A stretch of 64,000 nt of DNA, from assembly GCF_017311575.1 (NCBI RefSeq), contig NZ_JAFFQY010000003.1, positions 86,546-150,545 on the forward strand. Reading direction: 5' to 3'. The position numbers were made by a program, and so were the translations under genes. This document shows, piece by piece, positions 8,602-16,697 of the stretch. Within the stretch, counting starts at the first letter, position 1; each line of letters starts with the position of its first letter. Source of the DNA: Roseococcus thiosulfatophilus (GTDB lineage: Bacteria; Pseudomonadota; Alphaproteobacteria; Acetobacterales; Acetobacteraceae). The notes beneath the pieces are model-generated. The model was given only the letters and a program-made list of their open reading frames with translations. It ran no database searches and had not been told where the DNA came from.

Positions 8602-9557
8602 TCCGCGCGGACCGGGGCGCGTGCCTGGATGACCTCGCGCACCACCCCCTGCGGCTTGCCATTCGCTGAGAGGAAGGCCCGGCCGACATACTCACCCAGT
8701 AGCCCCAGCATCATGAATTGCGCGCCGGAGACCAGCAGAATCAGCACCATGGTCGAGGCCCAGCCCGAGGGCGTGTAGAAGAACAGCGCCTCGATCACCA
8801 CCACCAGCGCCAGCAGGAAGCCGAGCGCCCCCATGGCCACACCCGCCATGGTGGCGAAGCGCAGCGGCAGGATGGAGAAGTTGGTGGCGAGGTTCAGCCA
8901 CAGCCGCACCAGCCGCCGCATGGTGTAGTTGGAGCGGCCCTCGGCGCGCGGGTAATGCGCCACCTCGATGGAGGCGATGCGCTGCGTCACCTGCATGATG
9001 AGGCCGTCAATGTAGGGGTAGGGGCCGGTGTATTTCACGACCTCCCTGGCCACCAGGGCACTCATGCAGCGGAAGGAGGAGAGGTAGAGGTCCTTGGGCT
9101 TGTCCAGCAGGGAATCCGCCACCTTGTTGGCGAATTTGGAGCCGAGGTTGCGCCAGCCCTCGTGCTCCTTCTTCGCGTAGCGCGTGTAGACCACGTCCCA
9201 GCCGCCCAGCCGCGCATGGTCGTAGAGGCGGATCACCTCCTCCGGCGGGTTCTGCAGATCGTCGTCCATGTTGATGATGTAGGCGCCGCGGGCATGGCGC
9301 AGCCCTGTCAGCACCGCATTGTGCTCGCCGAAATTGCGTGCGTGCTCGACATAGGTCAGCGGCACGGTGGCGGTCTCGGCGAGGCGCCGGCAGACATCGC
9401 CGCTGTCATCGGGGCTGCCGTCATTCACCAGGACGATCTCGATGCCGCCCGCGGGCTTCAGGGCGGAGAGGGCCTCCACCAGCTTTCCCACCGTGGCGGC
9501 GCCACGATAGACGGGAACGACGATGGAAAGCCCCACGGGGTATTGGGTCTCGGTCAT
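8598..9557 (-). CDS. Glycosyltransferase family 2, polyprenyl-phosphate type (ArnC-like)
   Basis: A 319-residue membrane-anchored GT2. The N-terminal catalytic domain starts SIVVPVYRGAATVGKLVEAL, contains VLVNDGSPDDS and the metal-binding INMDDDLQNPPEE (DxD-type). Two C-terminal helices follow at about residues 232-255 and 267-290 (LLALVVVIEALFFY, TMVLILLVSGAQFMMLGLLG), the layout of ArnC, GtrB and dolichyl-phosphate mannose synthase-like enzymes that transfer a sugar from a nucleotide donor to undecaprenyl phosphate. It sits between a methyltransferase and an SMR-like flippase candidate, with four-base overlaps on both sides. The sugar is unknown. Confidence 0.88.
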   Translation of the reverse strand: MTETQYPVGLSIVVPVYRGAATVGKLVEALSALKPAGGIEIVLVNDGSPDDSGDVCRRLAETATVPLTYVEHARNFGEHNAVLTGLRHARGAYIINMDDDLQNPPEEVIRLYDHARLGGWDVVYTRYAKKEHEGWRNLGSKFANKVADSLLDKPKDLYLSSFRCMSALVAREVVKYTGPYPYIDGLIMQVTQRIASIEVAHYPRAEGRSNYTMRRLVRLWLNLATNFSILPLRFATMAGVAMGALGFLLALVVVIEALFFYTPSGWASTMVLILLVSGAQFMMLGLLGEYVGRAFLSANGKPQGVVREVIQARAPVRAE

Positions 9558-10297
9558 GGAACGGGTCCGGGCTTGCGGGCGGTGGCGAGGATGGACCCCC
9601 CGGCGGGGAAGCGCAGCCCCGCGCGAAGCATCGCGGATTCCAACGCGCAGATGCCGCTGAGGCTGCGATCGAGCCAGGGGGGGAAGGGCTTCACGTCGGA
9701 GGCGGCGTGGTCGTCGCGCTTCACCAGGCGCCGTTGCAGCAGCATCAGCGGCAGCAGCAGGCTGTTCCAGTGGCGGGGCGAAATCTCGGCAAGGCCCGCG
9801 GCGGCGAGCTTGCCCGCCACCTCACCCCGCGCATAGCGGCGCGCATTGTGGACCCGTGCGTCATGGGCCGAGCGCAGCCATTCGTGCGCGGGAAGGTTCA
9901 GCACCATCAGGCCGCCAGGCCGCAGCACGCGGGCGAATTCCGTGAGCGCCGCGGCTTCGTCCACGGCCGCGTGGCAGAGCACGTCCAGGCTGACCACCGC
10001 GTCGAAGCTGCCATCGGGAAAGGGCAGGGCGTTGACGGAGCCGGCGGCGATGGCCGCACCCGCCTTGGTGGCGGCGCGGCGGGCCGCCTCGGGCGCGTAT
10101 TCGACGCCGAAGAGGGGCGCGGCGGGGCGGGCGGCGCGCAGCTTGGCCAGCAGCCCGCCGGTGCCGCAGCCGGCGTCCAGGATACGCGCATCGGCGGGCA
10201 GCGCGGCCAGCGCGGCCAGGGCATGGCCGTGCAGGCTGCGATACCACCACATGCGGTCCTCGACCGCATCCATCAGCGCGTATTCGGTTTGCTCCAC
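9554..10297 (-). CDS. Class I SAM-dependent methyltransferase
   Basis: A methyltransferase with motif I ILDAGCGTGGLLAKL, an acidic ribose-binding GVEYAPEA, the post-I LPFPDGSFDAVVSLDVLCH and FARVLRPGGLMVLNLPA, which is the Methyltransf_11/UbiE-like pattern. An extended C-terminal part carries PRHWNSLLLPLMLLQR, found in several envelope-associated methyltransferases. I place the start at the GTG at 10297 (VEQTEYALMDAVEDRMWWYR) because AGAAGGG precedes it; a GTG at 10330 would add 11 residues. It is first in a three-gene operon with a GT2 and an SMR-like protein, so its substrate may be a sugar, lipid or quinone-like compound of the envelope; this is inference. Confidence 0.85.
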   Translation of the reverse strand: MEQTEYALMDAVEDRMWWYRSLHGHALAALAALPADARILDAGCGTGGLLAKLRAARPAAPLFGVEYAPEAARRAATKAGAAIAAGSVNALPFPDGSFDAVVSLDVLCHAAVDEAAALTEFARVLRPGGLMVLNLPAHEWLRSAHDARVHNARRYARGEVAGKLAAAGLAEISPRHWNSLLLPLMLLQRRLVKRDDHAASDVKPFPPWLDRSLSGICALESAMLRAGLRFPAGGSILATARKPGPVP

Positions 10298-10476
10298 GCT
10301 GCCCTTCTGTGCCCGGATCGTGGCGAACACCAGCCCCCATCATGGCAGGGGCAGGGCGGCGTTTCCCACTGATGGACAGTTGAGGGCGCAAGGGCGAAGA
10401 CTGGCGTCGGACGCGCAAGGCGGGGACATGGCGCAGCAGCATGATGGGGGCCGGGTGAGGGCCTACGGAACGGCGG

Positions 10477-11426
10477 GTGCCGCGCTTGCGTAACGACCCC
10501 ATTCCCGGCCGCTCCACCAGCGGCGAGGCGGCGGTGCGCGGCATCGCACTGGCGAGCCTCGGCTACTTCATCATCACCGGCGCCGATGCCGCGGTGAAAT
10601 ACGCCCTGCCCGAGATTGGCGTGGCGGGGGCCATGCTCTGGCGCGGGGTGGTGGGGGCAGCAGCCGTGGCCCTCATCGCGCGCGGCCGAGGGCTCTGGCC
10701 GCGCAACACGCGGCTCGTGCTCGGGCGGTCCTTCCTGCACTGCTCCGTCTCGGCGCTGTGGTATGTGGTTTGGCTGGCGGGGCTGGGCCTCGCGGATTCC
10801 TATGCCGTGGCGGCCGCCGCGCCCCTGCTGATGACACTGCTGGCCATTCCCATGCTGGGCGAGGCGGTGGGCTGGCGGCGCTGGATCTCCTGCCTGCTCG
10901 GCTTCTCTGGCGTGCTGTTCATGCTGCAGCCCGGCGGGGACCTGTGGCGGTGGGAGGTGGCGGTGCTGCTGGTCGCGGTGGTGGGGGTCGCGGTCAGCCG
11001 CATCTGGACGCGCACGCTGGCCAGCACGGATACGGCGGCCACCATCGCCTTCTGGCTGATGCTGATGCACATTCCGCTCGGCCTCGCGCTGCTGCCGGTG
11101 ACGGCGCTGTGGCCGGAGGGGCGGGCGCCCAACCTCTTCCCCTCCTGGCCGCTGCTGCTGCTGCTGGTGTTCTTCGGCGTGTCCAACGCGGTGGCGCACC
11201 TGCTCTTCGCCCGGCCTATGCGCTGACGCGGGTGGCCTCGCTGGCGCCGCTGGAATACACCCCGCTGCTCTGGGGCCTGGTGCTCGGCTTCGTGATCTTC
11301 GCGGAGGTTCCGGCCTGGACCACCCTGGCCGGGGCCGCCGTGGTCATCGCCGCCGGCATCTACAACCTGCACCGCGAGCGCGTGCGCCGCGCCGAGGAAA
11401 GGGCGAGACATGGCGCTGCGTCATGA
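10477..11426 (+). pseudogene. EamA (DMT) family transporter, frameshifted near the 3' end
   Basis: A ten-helix drug/metabolite transporter frame opens at GTG 10477 and reads cleanly to AVAHLLFARPMR, then stops at 11224-11226. The missing end of the family (AYALTRVASLAPLEYTPLLW, a helix, AEVPAWTTLAGAAVVIAAGI, and a basic tail) continues in the next frame to the stop at 11424. Restoring one G after 11214 (CGG-GCC-TAT in place of CGGCCTAT) joins the two parts into a protein of about 316 residues. The gene is therefore either disrupted or carries a base-call error in a G/C run. Its end overlaps the start of the next EamA gene by 17 bases. The substrate is unknown. Confidence 0.8.
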
Positions 11427-12303
11427 TGCGAGGCGCGGGGCGCTGCTCATGCTGGGGGCCACCGCCCTGTTCACCCTGATGGGGGCGCTGGTGAAGCTGG
11501 TGGGTGACCGCATCCACTTCCTCGAGATCATGTTCTTCCGCAGCGTGCTGGCGCTGCCGGTGGTGCTGCTGATCGTGGCGCGGCTGGGCCAGGGGGTGCG
11601 GCTTCGCACCCAGCGCCTGCCGCAGCATGTGGGCCGCGCCGTGACGGGCACCATGGCGATGAGCTGCGCCTTCTTCTCGCTGACCGTGCTGCCGCTGGCC
11701 GAGCAGACGGCACTGACCTTCACCACGCCACTCTTCGTCACGCTGCTGGCCATCCCCTTCCTGGGCGAGCGCGTGGGCATCCATCGGTTCAGCGCGGTGC
11801 TGCTGGGCTTCGGCGGCATCCTCGTCATCGCGCTGGGGCAGGGGGCCTTCCAAGGCAGCATTAACCCCTGGATCGCGCTGGGCATGTCCATCGCGGTGCT
11901 GCACGGCGTGTTTTCCGCCATGACGACGCTGCTGGTCCGCAGCCTGTCCGCCACCGAAAGCTCCACCACCATCGTCACCTGGCAGTCCATCCTCATGACA
12001 TGCTTCACGGGGCTGGCGCTTCCCTTCGTCTGGGTGACCCCCACGCCCTGGGAATTCCTGCTGCTGCTGGGGGTGGGCCTGGTGGGCGGCATCGCGCAGG
12101 TGATGCTGACGGAGGCCTATGCGTCCGCGCAGGTCTCCTCCCTCGGCGCCTATTCCTACACGGGCATTCTCTGGGCGGTGCTGCTGGGCTGGATCTTCTT
12201 CGGCGACACGCCCGGCATCGCGACCTTCGTCGGCGCCGGATTGATCGTGCTGGCCGCCCTCTACATCATGCAGCGCGAAATGCGCCGAGGAGTGAAGCGT
12301 TGA
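11410..12303 (+). CDS. EamA (DMT) family transporter
   Basis: A 297-residue integral membrane protein with ten predicted helices arranged as two EamA repeats. Family landmarks include LFTLMGALVKLV in helix 1, the FLGERVGIHRFSAVLLGFGGI segment closing the first repeat, and FFGDTPGIATFVGAGLIVLAALYIM closing the second. The ATG at 11410 lies inside the 3' end of the preceding paralogous EamA gene, and the stop overlaps the TTG of the MBL hydrolase (TTGA), so the three are one operon. Likely an inner-membrane exporter of a small metabolite or amino acid derivative; no feature fixes the substrate. Confidence 0.87.
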   Translation: MALRHDARRGALLMLGATALFTLMGALVKLVGDRIHFLEIMFFRSVLALPVVLLIVARLGQGVRLRTQRLPQHVGRAVTGTMAMSCAFFSLTVLPLAEQTALTFTTPLFVTLLAIPFLGERVGIHRFSAVLLGFGGILVIALGQGAFQGSINPWIALGMSIAVLHGVFSAMTTLLVRSLSATESSTTIVTWQSILMTCFTGLALPFVWVTPTPWEFLLLLGVGLVGGIAQVMLTEAYASAQVSSLGAYSYTGILWAVLLGWIFFGDTPGIATFVGAGLIVLAALYIMQREMRRGVKR

Positions 12304-13181
12304 ACGTCCCCTTCCTGCGAGACGACCCCCTCGAATACGGTGCGGTCGAGCACATCGCCCCCGGTGTGCGGCGGCTGCTGTGCAACAACCCCTCGGCCTT
12401 CACCTTCCGCGGCACCAACACCTACCTGATCGGCGGTGGCAAGTCGGTCGCGGTGCTGGACCCGGGGCCGGAGGATGCGGCGCATCTGCAGGCCATCCTG
12501 GCCGCGACCAGCGGTGAGACGATCACGCATGTCATCGTCTCGCACACCCACCGGGACCATTCGCCGGGTGCCCGCGCGCTGCAAGCCGCGACGGGCGCGC
12601 CGAGCTACGCCCATGGCCCGCACGCGACGCCGCCGCATGACGGGCAGGAAGGGGGCGACCATGACTTCATGCCCGATGTCCGCGTGCCCGATGGCGGCGC
12701 GATCGAGGGCGCGGACTGGCGCCTGACCGCGCTGTTCACGCCCGGCCATTGCGGCAACCATCTGTGCTTCGCGCTGGAGGGCACCGGCATCCTGTTCAGC
12801 GCCGACCATGTCATGTCCTGGTCCACCAGCGTGGTCAGCCCGCCCGATGGCGACATGCGCGCCTATCGCGACAGCCTGGCGAAGCTGCGCGCGCGCGATG
12901 GGCAGGACCGGCTCTACCTGCCCGGCCATGGGCCGAAGCTGCCCGACCCCATGCCCTTCCTCGATGCGTTGAACCTGCATCGGCAGAAGCGCGAGGCGCG
13001 CGTCGTGGCGGCCCTGCGCGAGCACGGCCCGGCGACGGCGGAAACGCTGATCGGCCCGGTCTATGGCCCGCTCGATCCGCGCCTCGTGCGTGCGGCGGGG
13101 CGGAGCCTGCTGGCGCAACTCATCATGCTGGAAGGCGAGGGCGCGGCCATCCGCGAGGGTGAGCTATGGCGCCTCGCTTGA
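12300..13181 (+). CDS. MBL fold metallo-hydrolase (LACTB2/BLACT_WH type)
   Basis: A 293-residue metallo-beta-lactamase-fold hydrolase. The zinc motif is HTHRDH (His82, His84, Asp86, His87), followed by a metal-ligand histidine in FTPGHCGNHLCF, the bridging aspartate in LFSADHVM, and the final histidine in LYLPGHGP. The C-terminal 60 or so residues form the winged-helix region typical of LACTB2-like proteins. It begins at TTG 12300, overlapping the EamA stop as TTGA; the sequence from NVPFLRDDPLEYG onward matches the family start. Relatives hydrolyse thioesters or act as nucleases; the activity here is undetermined. Its stop overlaps the convergent NUDIX gene by 18 bases. Confidence 0.87.
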   Translation: MNVPFLRDDPLEYGAVEHIAPGVRRLLCNNPSAFTFRGTNTYLIGGGKSVAVLDPGPEDAAHLQAILAATSGETITHVIVSHTHRDHSPGARALQAATGAPSYAHGPHATPPHDGQEGGDHDFMPDVRVPDGGAIEGADWRLTALFTPGHCGNHLCFALEGTGILFSADHVMSWSTSVVSPPDGDMRAYRDSLAKLRARDGQDRLYLPGHGPKLPDPMPFLDALNLHRQKREARVVAALREHGPATAETLIGPVYGPLDPRLVRAAGRSLLAQLIMLEGEGAAIREGELWRLA

Positions 13182-13859
13182 GGGCCATTTGCGTTCCGCG
13201 GAGAAGCGGTCGCGGCCCTTGATGGCCATCAGCGCGCGGGCGTCGCGCGCTGGCTGGTCCATGGACAGCCAGGCCTGGAATTCCTCCAGGATCATCGCCG
13301 TGATCCGCATCACGGGCTGACCGGCGAGACCGGTGAGCGGGAAGAAGCGCAGCTCCTCCAGCTCGCCCGAGCCGCGCAGCTCGCCGTGCGCCGCGCTGGC
13401 GGGGGCCACCAGGAAGCGCGCATGGAAGCGGATGGGCCGGCCGGCCGGCGTGATGGCGCGGCTGAGATAGTCCATGCAGCCGAGGTCGGGCGCGACGCGG
13501 CCGCCTCGCATCTCGCCCAGCACCAGCGCGGTTTCCTCGTGCAACTCGCGCGCGGCGGCCACGGCCAGCGCACGGGCGAGGCTGGCCGGCGAGGAGAGCC
13601 GCAGCATGGCCAGCGTGGGGGCGCGCAGTTCTGTGAGGGCAGGCGCCTTGTAGTCGGTGCGGTCCACCCGACCCCCCGGAAAGACCAGCACGCCCGGCAT
13701 GAAGCGCAGCGCATGGTGGCGCCGGCCCATCAGCACCTCGGGGCCGGAGGGACCGTCGCGCCACAGAACGAGGCTGGCGGCGTGGCGGGGATGGACCCGG
13801 CGGCGGGTGACGCCGGCCGCATCGGCGCTACCGGGGTTGTCGGCGGTGGGGTCAGTCAA
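13164..13859 (-). CDS. NUDIX hydrolase, NUDT19-like long-insert type
   Basis: A 231-residue NUDIX protein. The Nudix box is interrupted: FPGGRVD, then an insert of roughly 40 residues, then AAARELHEETAL with the REx2EE metal-binding core. Long inserts of this kind occur in NUDT19/RP2-type acyl-CoA diphosphatases. The only plausible start is TTG at 13859, giving an eight-base overlap with the nitroreductase stop (TTGACTGA). Being last in an acyl-CoA operon with a synthetase and a dehydrogenase, a role in acyl-CoA turnover is reasonable but inferred. The stop overlaps the convergent MBL gene. Confidence 0.82.
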   Translation of the reverse strand: MTDPTADNPGSADAAGVTRRRVHPRHAASLVLWRDGPSGPEVLMGRRHHALRFMPGVLVFPGGRVDRTDYKAPALTELRAPTLAMLRLSSPASLARALAVAAARELHEETALVLGEMRGGRVAPDLGCMDYLSRAITPAGRPIRFHARFLVAPASAAHGELRGSGELEELRFFPLTGLAGQPVMRITAMILEEFQAWLSMDQPARDARALMAIKGRDRFSAERKWPSSEAP

Positions 13860-14664
13860 GGGCGAAGCCGCGCGAGCGCAGCCAGGCCCGGAAGCCCGCG
13901 CGCTCCGGCACCGAGAGCTGGCGGGCGACGTTCTCGGTCCAGGTGCAGCCCTCGGGCGCCGGGCCATGGACTTCCGGATAGCGCGGCTTGGCGCGTTCGC
14001 GCCGCGCGTCATAGGCGGACAGCGCCTGCGCCTCACCGGACGCATCATAGCGTTCGCGGTGGATGGTAACGGAGGGCGGCAGGCGGGCGGAGGGTTCGTT
14101 GCGCGCCTCGGGCACGCCGAGCGTGAGCCCCGCGATAGGGAAGACGCCCTTGGGCAGGCCGAGCAGCGGCCCGACCTTCTCCATGTGGTTCCGCACGTAG
14201 GAGATGGGGCAGGTGCCCAGCCCCGCGGCATCGGCGGCCGCGATGGTCATCCCCATGGCGAGCGCGGCATCCACCGTCGCGTTCAGCACGGTGTCCAGGT
14301 TGTCATTGGCATGCTCGCGCCCCGCGCGGTCACAGATGTCGCGGCCACGGCGTACATCGGCGCAGAAGACGAGGAAGACCGGCGCCTGCTTGATCCAGGG
14401 CATGGTGCCGATCCAGTCCGCGATGGCCGCGATCTTGGCGGGGTCGCGCAGCACCACGACTGACCATTGCTGCATGTCGCTCTTGGAGGGGGCCGAGGAT
14501 GCGGCGGCCAGCACCGTGTCCAGCAGCGCGTCGGAGACGGGCTCCGCGCGGTAGCGGCGCGTGACGCGACGGTCCAGCAGGGCGCCCAGCGCGTCTGGGA
14601 TGTCGGCCGGCGGGTCGAAGGGGAGGTGGCCGTAGCGCGCCTCGATCAGCGGTTTCGGGTCCAT
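13852..14664 (-). CDS. Nitroreductase family protein
   Basis: A 270-residue FMN-dependent nitroreductase-fold oxidoreductase. It has RRVTRRYRAEPVSDALLDTV, the N-terminal FMN-binding pattern (RRSxRxF-like), followed by AAASSAPSKSDMQQWSVVVL and the C-terminal GLGTCPISYVRNHMEKV segment. The ATG at 14664 is preferred because GGAGG lies five bases upstream; a GTG at 14670 overlaps the previous stop. It lies in an operon with acyl-CoA metabolism genes, two bases after the acyl-CoA synthetase stop. Such proteins reduce quinones, nitro groups or enoyl-type compounds with NAD(P)H; the physiological substrate is unknown. Confidence 0.87.
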   Translation of the reverse strand: MDPKPLIEARYGHLPFDPPADIPDALGALLDRRVTRRYRAEPVSDALLDTVLAAASSAPSKSDMQQWSVVVLRDPAKIAAIADWIGTMPWIKQAPVFLVFCADVRRGRDICDRAGREHANDNLDTVLNATVDAALAMGMTIAAADAAGLGTCPISYVRNHMEKVGPLLGLPKGVFPIAGLTLGVPEARNEPSARLPPSVTIHRERYDASGEAQALSAYDARRERAKPRYPEVHGPAPEGCTWTENVARQLSVPERAGFRAWLRSRGFALD

Positions 14665-14666
14665 GC

Positions 14667-16697
14667 TCACCTCCTCACGATCCAGGCATCGGCGACGGTC
14701 ACGCCGCTCTCATGGATCATCAGCGGGTTGATCTCGGCCTCCGCGATGCCCTCCATGGCGGCGAGGCGCGAGACGGCGACGATGGCGTGGGCCAAAGCCT
14801 CCACATCGCCGCGCGGCAGGCCACGCCAGCCCTCGATGACGCGCAGCGCGCGCACATCCGCGATCATGCCGCGGGCCTCGTCGAGGTGCAGCGGCGCGAG
14901 GCGAAGTGCCACGTCGCGGTGCAGTTCCGCCAGCACGCCGCCCGCGCCCAGCAGGACCACCGGGCCGACCTCCGGATCGCGACGGAAGCCCAGGATGACC
15001 TCGGCCAGCCCCTTGGCCATGGGCTGCGCCAGGAAACCGGTGATCCGCGCCTGCGGTGCCGCCTTCTCCACCCGCGCGCGCATGTTCAGCATGGCCGAAC
15101 GCAGCGCCGCCTCATCGGGGATGTTGAGCGCGACGCCGCCCACCTCGGTCTTGTGCGCGAGATCCGGCGAGAGGATTTTCAGCGCCACCGGATAGCGCAA
15201 CCCTTCGGGTGGCGTGTCGGTGAAGCGGGCGTAGTCGGTTTGCAGGCCAAGGGCGGCGAAGACCTCGCGCGCATCCGCCTCGTCCGGCCGTTCGGACAAT
15301 GCCACTTCGGGCGCGGCCATGTGCGGGGCCGCGAGCGGCGCGCGCCAGTCGAGGAAGGCGCGCATCGCGTCCGCTAGGCTTTCCGGCGTGCGGAAGGCGG
15401 GAATGCCGGCCTCGGCCAGCAGGCGCAGCGAGGCATCGGCCTGGGGCACGAGAAAGGCGGCGACGGGCTTCGCATCGCCCACCGCATCCCGCCCGCGCAC
15501 GATGCCGGCCACGGCATCATGTGGCCGGAACTGCGCGGAGGAGCCGATGACGGGCACCACCACATCCGTGTCCCGCGCGGCGGCGAGCGCCACGATGGCG
15601 GCCTCCACCCGGTCGGGCTTGGTGCCGGCCAGCGTCATGTCCAGCAGCCGGCCATGCGGGTGCATGTCCACCGCGTGCAGCTTCGCGGTGGCGTGGGCGT
15701 CGGGAATGCGTGCCTCGATGCCGGCCACGCCCAGCGCGTCCACCGCCATGGCGCCGCCGCCGCCGGTGGTGGTCATCACCGAGACGGCGCGGTGGGTGGA
15801 CACATGCGGCTTGCGCCCCAGGACCAGCGCGGGAAGCTCCAGAAAACTCTCCAGCATGGTGGCGCGCAGGATGCCATGCGCACGGAAGAAGGCCTCGGCC
15901 GCCATGTCGCTGCCGGCCAGGGCGCCGGTGTGGCTGGTGGCCAGCTCCGCGCCATAGGGCGAACGGCCGAGCTTGTAGGCAATGATGGGTTTTCCCGCGC
16001 GGTGTGCTTTCCAGGCGGCGTGCGCATAGTGCTGCGGCTGGCGGATGGCCTCCAGGAACAGCATCACCGCGTCCACGCCAGGCTCGTCCACCAGCATGGC
16101 GGCGATTTCGCCGGCGGTGAGGTCCGCCTCGTTGCCGGTGGCGATGAGGTACGAGAACCCCATGCCCCGCGCGGCCCCGCGCCCCATGATGGCGCCCAGC
16201 ATGGAGCCGGACTGGCTGACGAGGGCGAGGCGCCCGGCGGGCAGCGTCTCGGCTTCGAGTGCGGCGTTCACACTGGCCGCGATGCGGGCCGGGATGTTGA
16301 TGATGCCCATGGAATTGGGGCCGAGCAGGCGCAGCCCCGCCGCTTTCGCCGCGGCCACGCAGCGGTCCTGCAGGGCCTGGCCTTCCGGGCCTGCTTCCGC
16401 GAAGCCATCGGCCAGGATGCAGGCCACCTTGGCGCCCTTGGCGGCGACGGCGGCAAGCTGCGCCTCCACCTGCTGCGTGCCGAGCAGGATATAGGCGAAG
16501 TCAATTTCGCCGGGGATGTCTTCCACACGCGCGAAGGCGGGTTCGCCCAGGATCTCGGTGGCGCGGGGATTCACCGGGAAAAGCTCACCTTGGTAGCCGT
16601 GCCGGCGCAGATAGATCTGCGCCCGCGCGGTCAGGCGGGACGGGTCGCCGGAGGCGCCCACCAGGGCGATCCGGCGGGGCTCCAGCAATCCCCTCAT
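14667..16697 (-). CDS. NDP-forming acyl-CoA synthetase (acetate--CoA ligase family), fused subunits
   Basis: A 676-residue protein combining both subunits of the ADP-forming acyl-CoA synthetases. The N-terminus is a CoA-binding Rossmann domain (IALVGASGDPSRL), followed by succinyl-CoA-ligase-like domains with VSQSGSMLGAIM and SHTGALAG, whose His256 is the predicted phosphorylated residue. The C-terminal third is an ATP-grasp domain (YPVALKILSPDLAHKTEVGGV, VILGFRRDPEVGPVVLLGAGG). It should interconvert a carboxylic acid, CoA and ATP with acyl-CoA, ADP and phosphate. It overlaps the acyl-CoA dehydrogenase stop by four bases, fitting a role in activating the acid that the operon degrades. Confidence 0.9.
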   Translation of the reverse strand: MRGLLEPRRIALVGASGDPSRLTARAQIYLRRHGYQGELFPVNPRATEILGEPAFARVEDIPGEIDFAYILLGTQQVEAQLAAVAAKGAKVACILADGFAEAGPEGQALQDRCVAAAKAAGLRLLGPNSMGIINIPARIAASVNAALEAETLPAGRLALVSQSGSMLGAIMGRGAARGMGFSYLIATGNEADLTAGEIAAMLVDEPGVDAVMLFLEAIRQPQHYAHAAWKAHRAGKPIIAYKLGRSPYGAELATSHTGALAGSDMAAEAFFRAHGILRATMLESFLELPALVLGRKPHVSTHRAVSVMTTTGGGGAMAVDALGVAGIEARIPDAHATAKLHAVDMHPHGRLLDMTLAGTKPDRVEAAIVALAAARDTDVVVPVIGSSAQFRPHDAVAGIVRGRDAVGDAKPVAAFLVPQADASLRLLAEAGIPAFRTPESLADAMRAFLDWRAPLAAPHMAAPEVALSERPDEADAREVFAALGLQTDYARFTDTPPEGLRYPVALKILSPDLAHKTEVGGVALNIPDEAALRSAMLNMRARVEKAAPQARITGFLAQPMAKGLAEVILGFRRDPEVGPVVLLGAGGVLAELHRDVALRLAPLHLDEARGMIADVRALRVIEGWRGLPRGDVEALAHAIVAVSRLAAMEGIAEAEINPLMIHESGVTVADAWIVRR

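Noticed and set aside
10330..10476. Possible small genes in the 146-base divergent region before the EamA gene
   Set aside because: Only short frames without a ribosome site or recognisable product; it more likely holds the two divergent promoters.
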